A stretch of DNA of 6,825 bases, from assembly GCA_044870245.1 (NCBI GenBank), contig JBIOYR010000079.1, forward strand, positions 1 to 6,825. The letters run 5' to 3'. Source of the DNA: DATAFF01 sp044870245. Lineage in GTDB: Bacteria; Pseudomonadota; Alphaproteobacteria; Rhizobiales; Aestuariivirgaceae. Below are positions 6,086 to 6,825 of this stretch, piece after piece (positions within the stretch are counted from its first letter, which is position 1; each line of letters begins with the position of its first letter). A program made the translations under genes and the position numbers. The notes under the pieces were generated by a model. It did no database searches, was not told where the DNA came from, and worked only from the letters and a program-made list of their open reading frames with translations.

Positions 6086-6156
6086 GGCAGTCGGCAATAG
6101 GCATTAGGCAGTAACCGGCGCTCTTCCCTACTGCCTACTGCCTACTGGCTGCTGCC
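6086..6156. repeat. Imperfect inverted array of 7-bp repeats (GGCAGTA / TACTGCC)
   Basis: The left arm has four heptamers at 6086-6113: GGCAGTC, GGCAATA, GGCATTA, GGCAGTA. The right arm has four reverse-complement heptamers at 6129-6156: TACTGCC, TACTGCC, TACTGGC, TGCTGCC. The innermost pair is perfect and outer pairs carry one or two mismatches; 23 of 28 positions pair. A 15-nt spacer (6114-6128) forms the loop. Transcribed, it would give a long imperfect hairpin. The tandem heptamer pattern suggests slippage expansion or a small dispersed intergenic element. Confidence 0.75.
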
Positions 6157-6170
6157 TACCCGCCTTCCAA

Positions 6171-6200
6171 TTGACTCCCGCCATCGGGTCGGCGGAGACT
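6171..6200 (+). promoter_or_regulatory. Possible promoter of the betaine-binding protein gene
   Basis: TTGACT at 6171-6176 matches a -35 box. The only -10-like sequence at suitable spacing is a poor GAGACT at 6195-6200, 18 nt on. Position, about 55 bp before the ATG at 6256, is reasonable, but the match is weak. Confidence 0.25.
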
Positions 6201-6237
6201 TGGGCCCTCGGGGCGGAAGAACCTTCGCCACCGCCTC

Positions 6238-6246
6238 AGGGAGGAG
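6238..6246 (+). promoter_or_regulatory. Shine-Dalgarno of the betaine-binding protein
   Basis: AGGGAGGAG lies 9 nt before the ATG at 6256 and supports that start, which also gives a clean signal peptide. Confidence 0.75.
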
Positions 6247-6255
6247 ACAACAACA

Positions 6256-6825
6256 ATGAGAATCGCATCAGCAGTGCTTGTCACGAGCGTGCTTGCCGGG
6301 CTCGTGCTGACGCCGCATGCGGCGCGGGCCGACGCGGAATCCAAGGATCCGATCAAGATCGCGCTGTTCGATTGGACGAGCGTCAATCTCAATGCCAAGA
6401 TCCTGGGCGGCATCCTGGAGAAGCTCGGATACACCGTCGAATATCCGACCGCGGATTACCTTTCGAGCCTCACCACCGGGCTCACCAATGGCGACCTCAC
6501 CATCGGCATGGAATATTGGGACACCACCGCCGGCGAGGCGATGAAGGCTTCCGATCAGACGAAGCAGACGGAACGCTTGGGCAAGCTCGGCCCGAAGGCC
6601 AAGGAAGAGTGGTGGTATCCGCTCTACATGAAGGAGAAATGCCCCGGCCTGCCGAATTGGGAGGCGCTGAAGGATCCAAAATGCGCCGAGGCTTTTTCCA
6701 CACCCGAGACGGCACCGAAGGGGCGCTATCTCGGCGGGCCCGTGACGTGGGAGGGCTATGACGACGAGCGGGTCGATGCGCTCGGGCTGCCGTTCACGGT
6801 GGTGCATGCCGGGACCGACGCGGCG
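6256..6825 (+). CDS. Glycine betaine/quaternary-amine ABC transporter substrate-binding protein (partial)
   Basis: The first 190 residues are present and the frame runs off the window end without a stop. Residues 1-25 form a signal peptide (short basic start, hydrophobic VLVTSVLAGLVL, cleavage likely after ARA25). The mature part is an OpuAC/ProX-type periplasmic binding domain: IKIALFDWTSVN (33-44), GDLTIGMEYWDT (79-90) and EEWWYPLYM (117-125). The tryptophans W40, W88, W119 and W120 are candidates for the aromatic cage that holds a trimethylammonium group in this family. C129 and C143 could form a disulfide in the periplasm. Its job would be to deliver a betaine-type substrate to an ABC permease encoded beyond 6825. 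It fits the betaine-demethylation genes upstream, although other genes lie between. Glycine betaine, proline betaine, choline or carnitine all remain possible ligands. Confidence 0.88.
   Translation, partial: MRIASAVLVTSVLAGLVLTPHAARADAESKDPIKIALFDWTSVNLNAKILGGILEKLGYTVEYPTADYLSSLTTGLTNGDLTIGMEYWDTTAGEAMKASDQTKQTERLGKLGPKAKEEWWYPLYMKEKCPGLPNWEALKDPKCAEAFSTPETAPKGRYLGGPVTWEGYDDERVDALGLPFTVVHAGTDAA

Larger units (their letters stand above)
6018..6237. other. Intergenic region between the 37-residue gene and the betaine-binding gene
   Basis: About 220 bp without a credible gene. It holds the heptamer inverted array, a weak promoter-like pair and a 10-bp perfect palindrome CGGCCGGCCG (6044-6053). 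Both flanking genes start outward from here, so two promoters are expected, but I cannot place the minus-strand one. Confidence 0.5.

Noticed and set aside
6086..6156. A CRISPR array.
   Set aside because: The units are 7 bp, contiguous and without spacers, and they are arranged as an inverted repeat. No cas gene is nearby.
6171..6761. A 196-residue plus-strand frame across the start of the binding-protein gene.
   Set aside because: It is out of frame with the binding-protein gene at 6256, whose signal peptide and family motifs are clear, and its product is low-complexity.

Overview
The window is high-GC DNA with compact genes, GC-rich third codon positions and families typical of an alphaproteobacterium, most likely Hyphomicrobiales/Rhizobiales. 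The lineage is inferred from three things: a candidate promoter of the EcfG general-stress type, a BON-domain protein of a kind I associate with this group, and betaine-catabolism genes like those of rhizobia. No rRNA, tRNA, CRISPR array, transposase or phage structural gene is visible.

Layout. Positions 33-944 (+) encode a LysR-family regulator. It converges, with a 7-bp gap, on a two-gene minus-strand operon read from about 4158 down to 952. The first gene of that operon is a Rieske non-heme iron oxygenase of the quaternary-ammonium group (GbcA/Stc2/CntA-like). The second is a 687-residue flavin/iron-sulfur oxidoreductase of the DgcA/StcD/trimethylamine-dehydrogenase type. A divergent intergenic region (4159-4352) separates the operon from a plus-strand stress-type gene at 4353-5399. 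That gene encodes a long [F/Y]-G-R-[G/S]-D low-complexity region fused to a C-terminal BON domain, and it ends in a strong UUCG-tetraloop terminator. An 87-residue protein of unknown function (5557-5820, +) and a 37-residue single-membrane-span protein (5892-6005, -) follow. Next comes an intergenic stretch with an imperfect inverted array of 7-bp repeats (6086-6156). The window ends inside a periplasmic binding protein for a glycine-betaine-type substrate (6256 onward, +).

How the genes may work together. The binding protein would capture a betaine for an ABC importer encoded beyond the right edge. The Rieske enzyme would oxidatively N-demethylate a quaternary amine, and the DgcA-like enzyme would demethylate the tertiary amine formed. 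The oxygenase's reductase (GbcB-like) and a DgcB-like electron-transfer partner are absent from the window. The flavoenzyme differs from its relatives at the substrate-binding motif, so the exact substrate is open: glycine betaine, proline betaine, carnitine or another. The middle block (BON protein and two small proteins) looks like a separate stress/unknown module. No wholly new system is evident. The most distinctive features are the atypical flavoenzyme active site, the stress promoter driving a sticker-rich disordered BON protein, and the heptamer-repeat hairpin.
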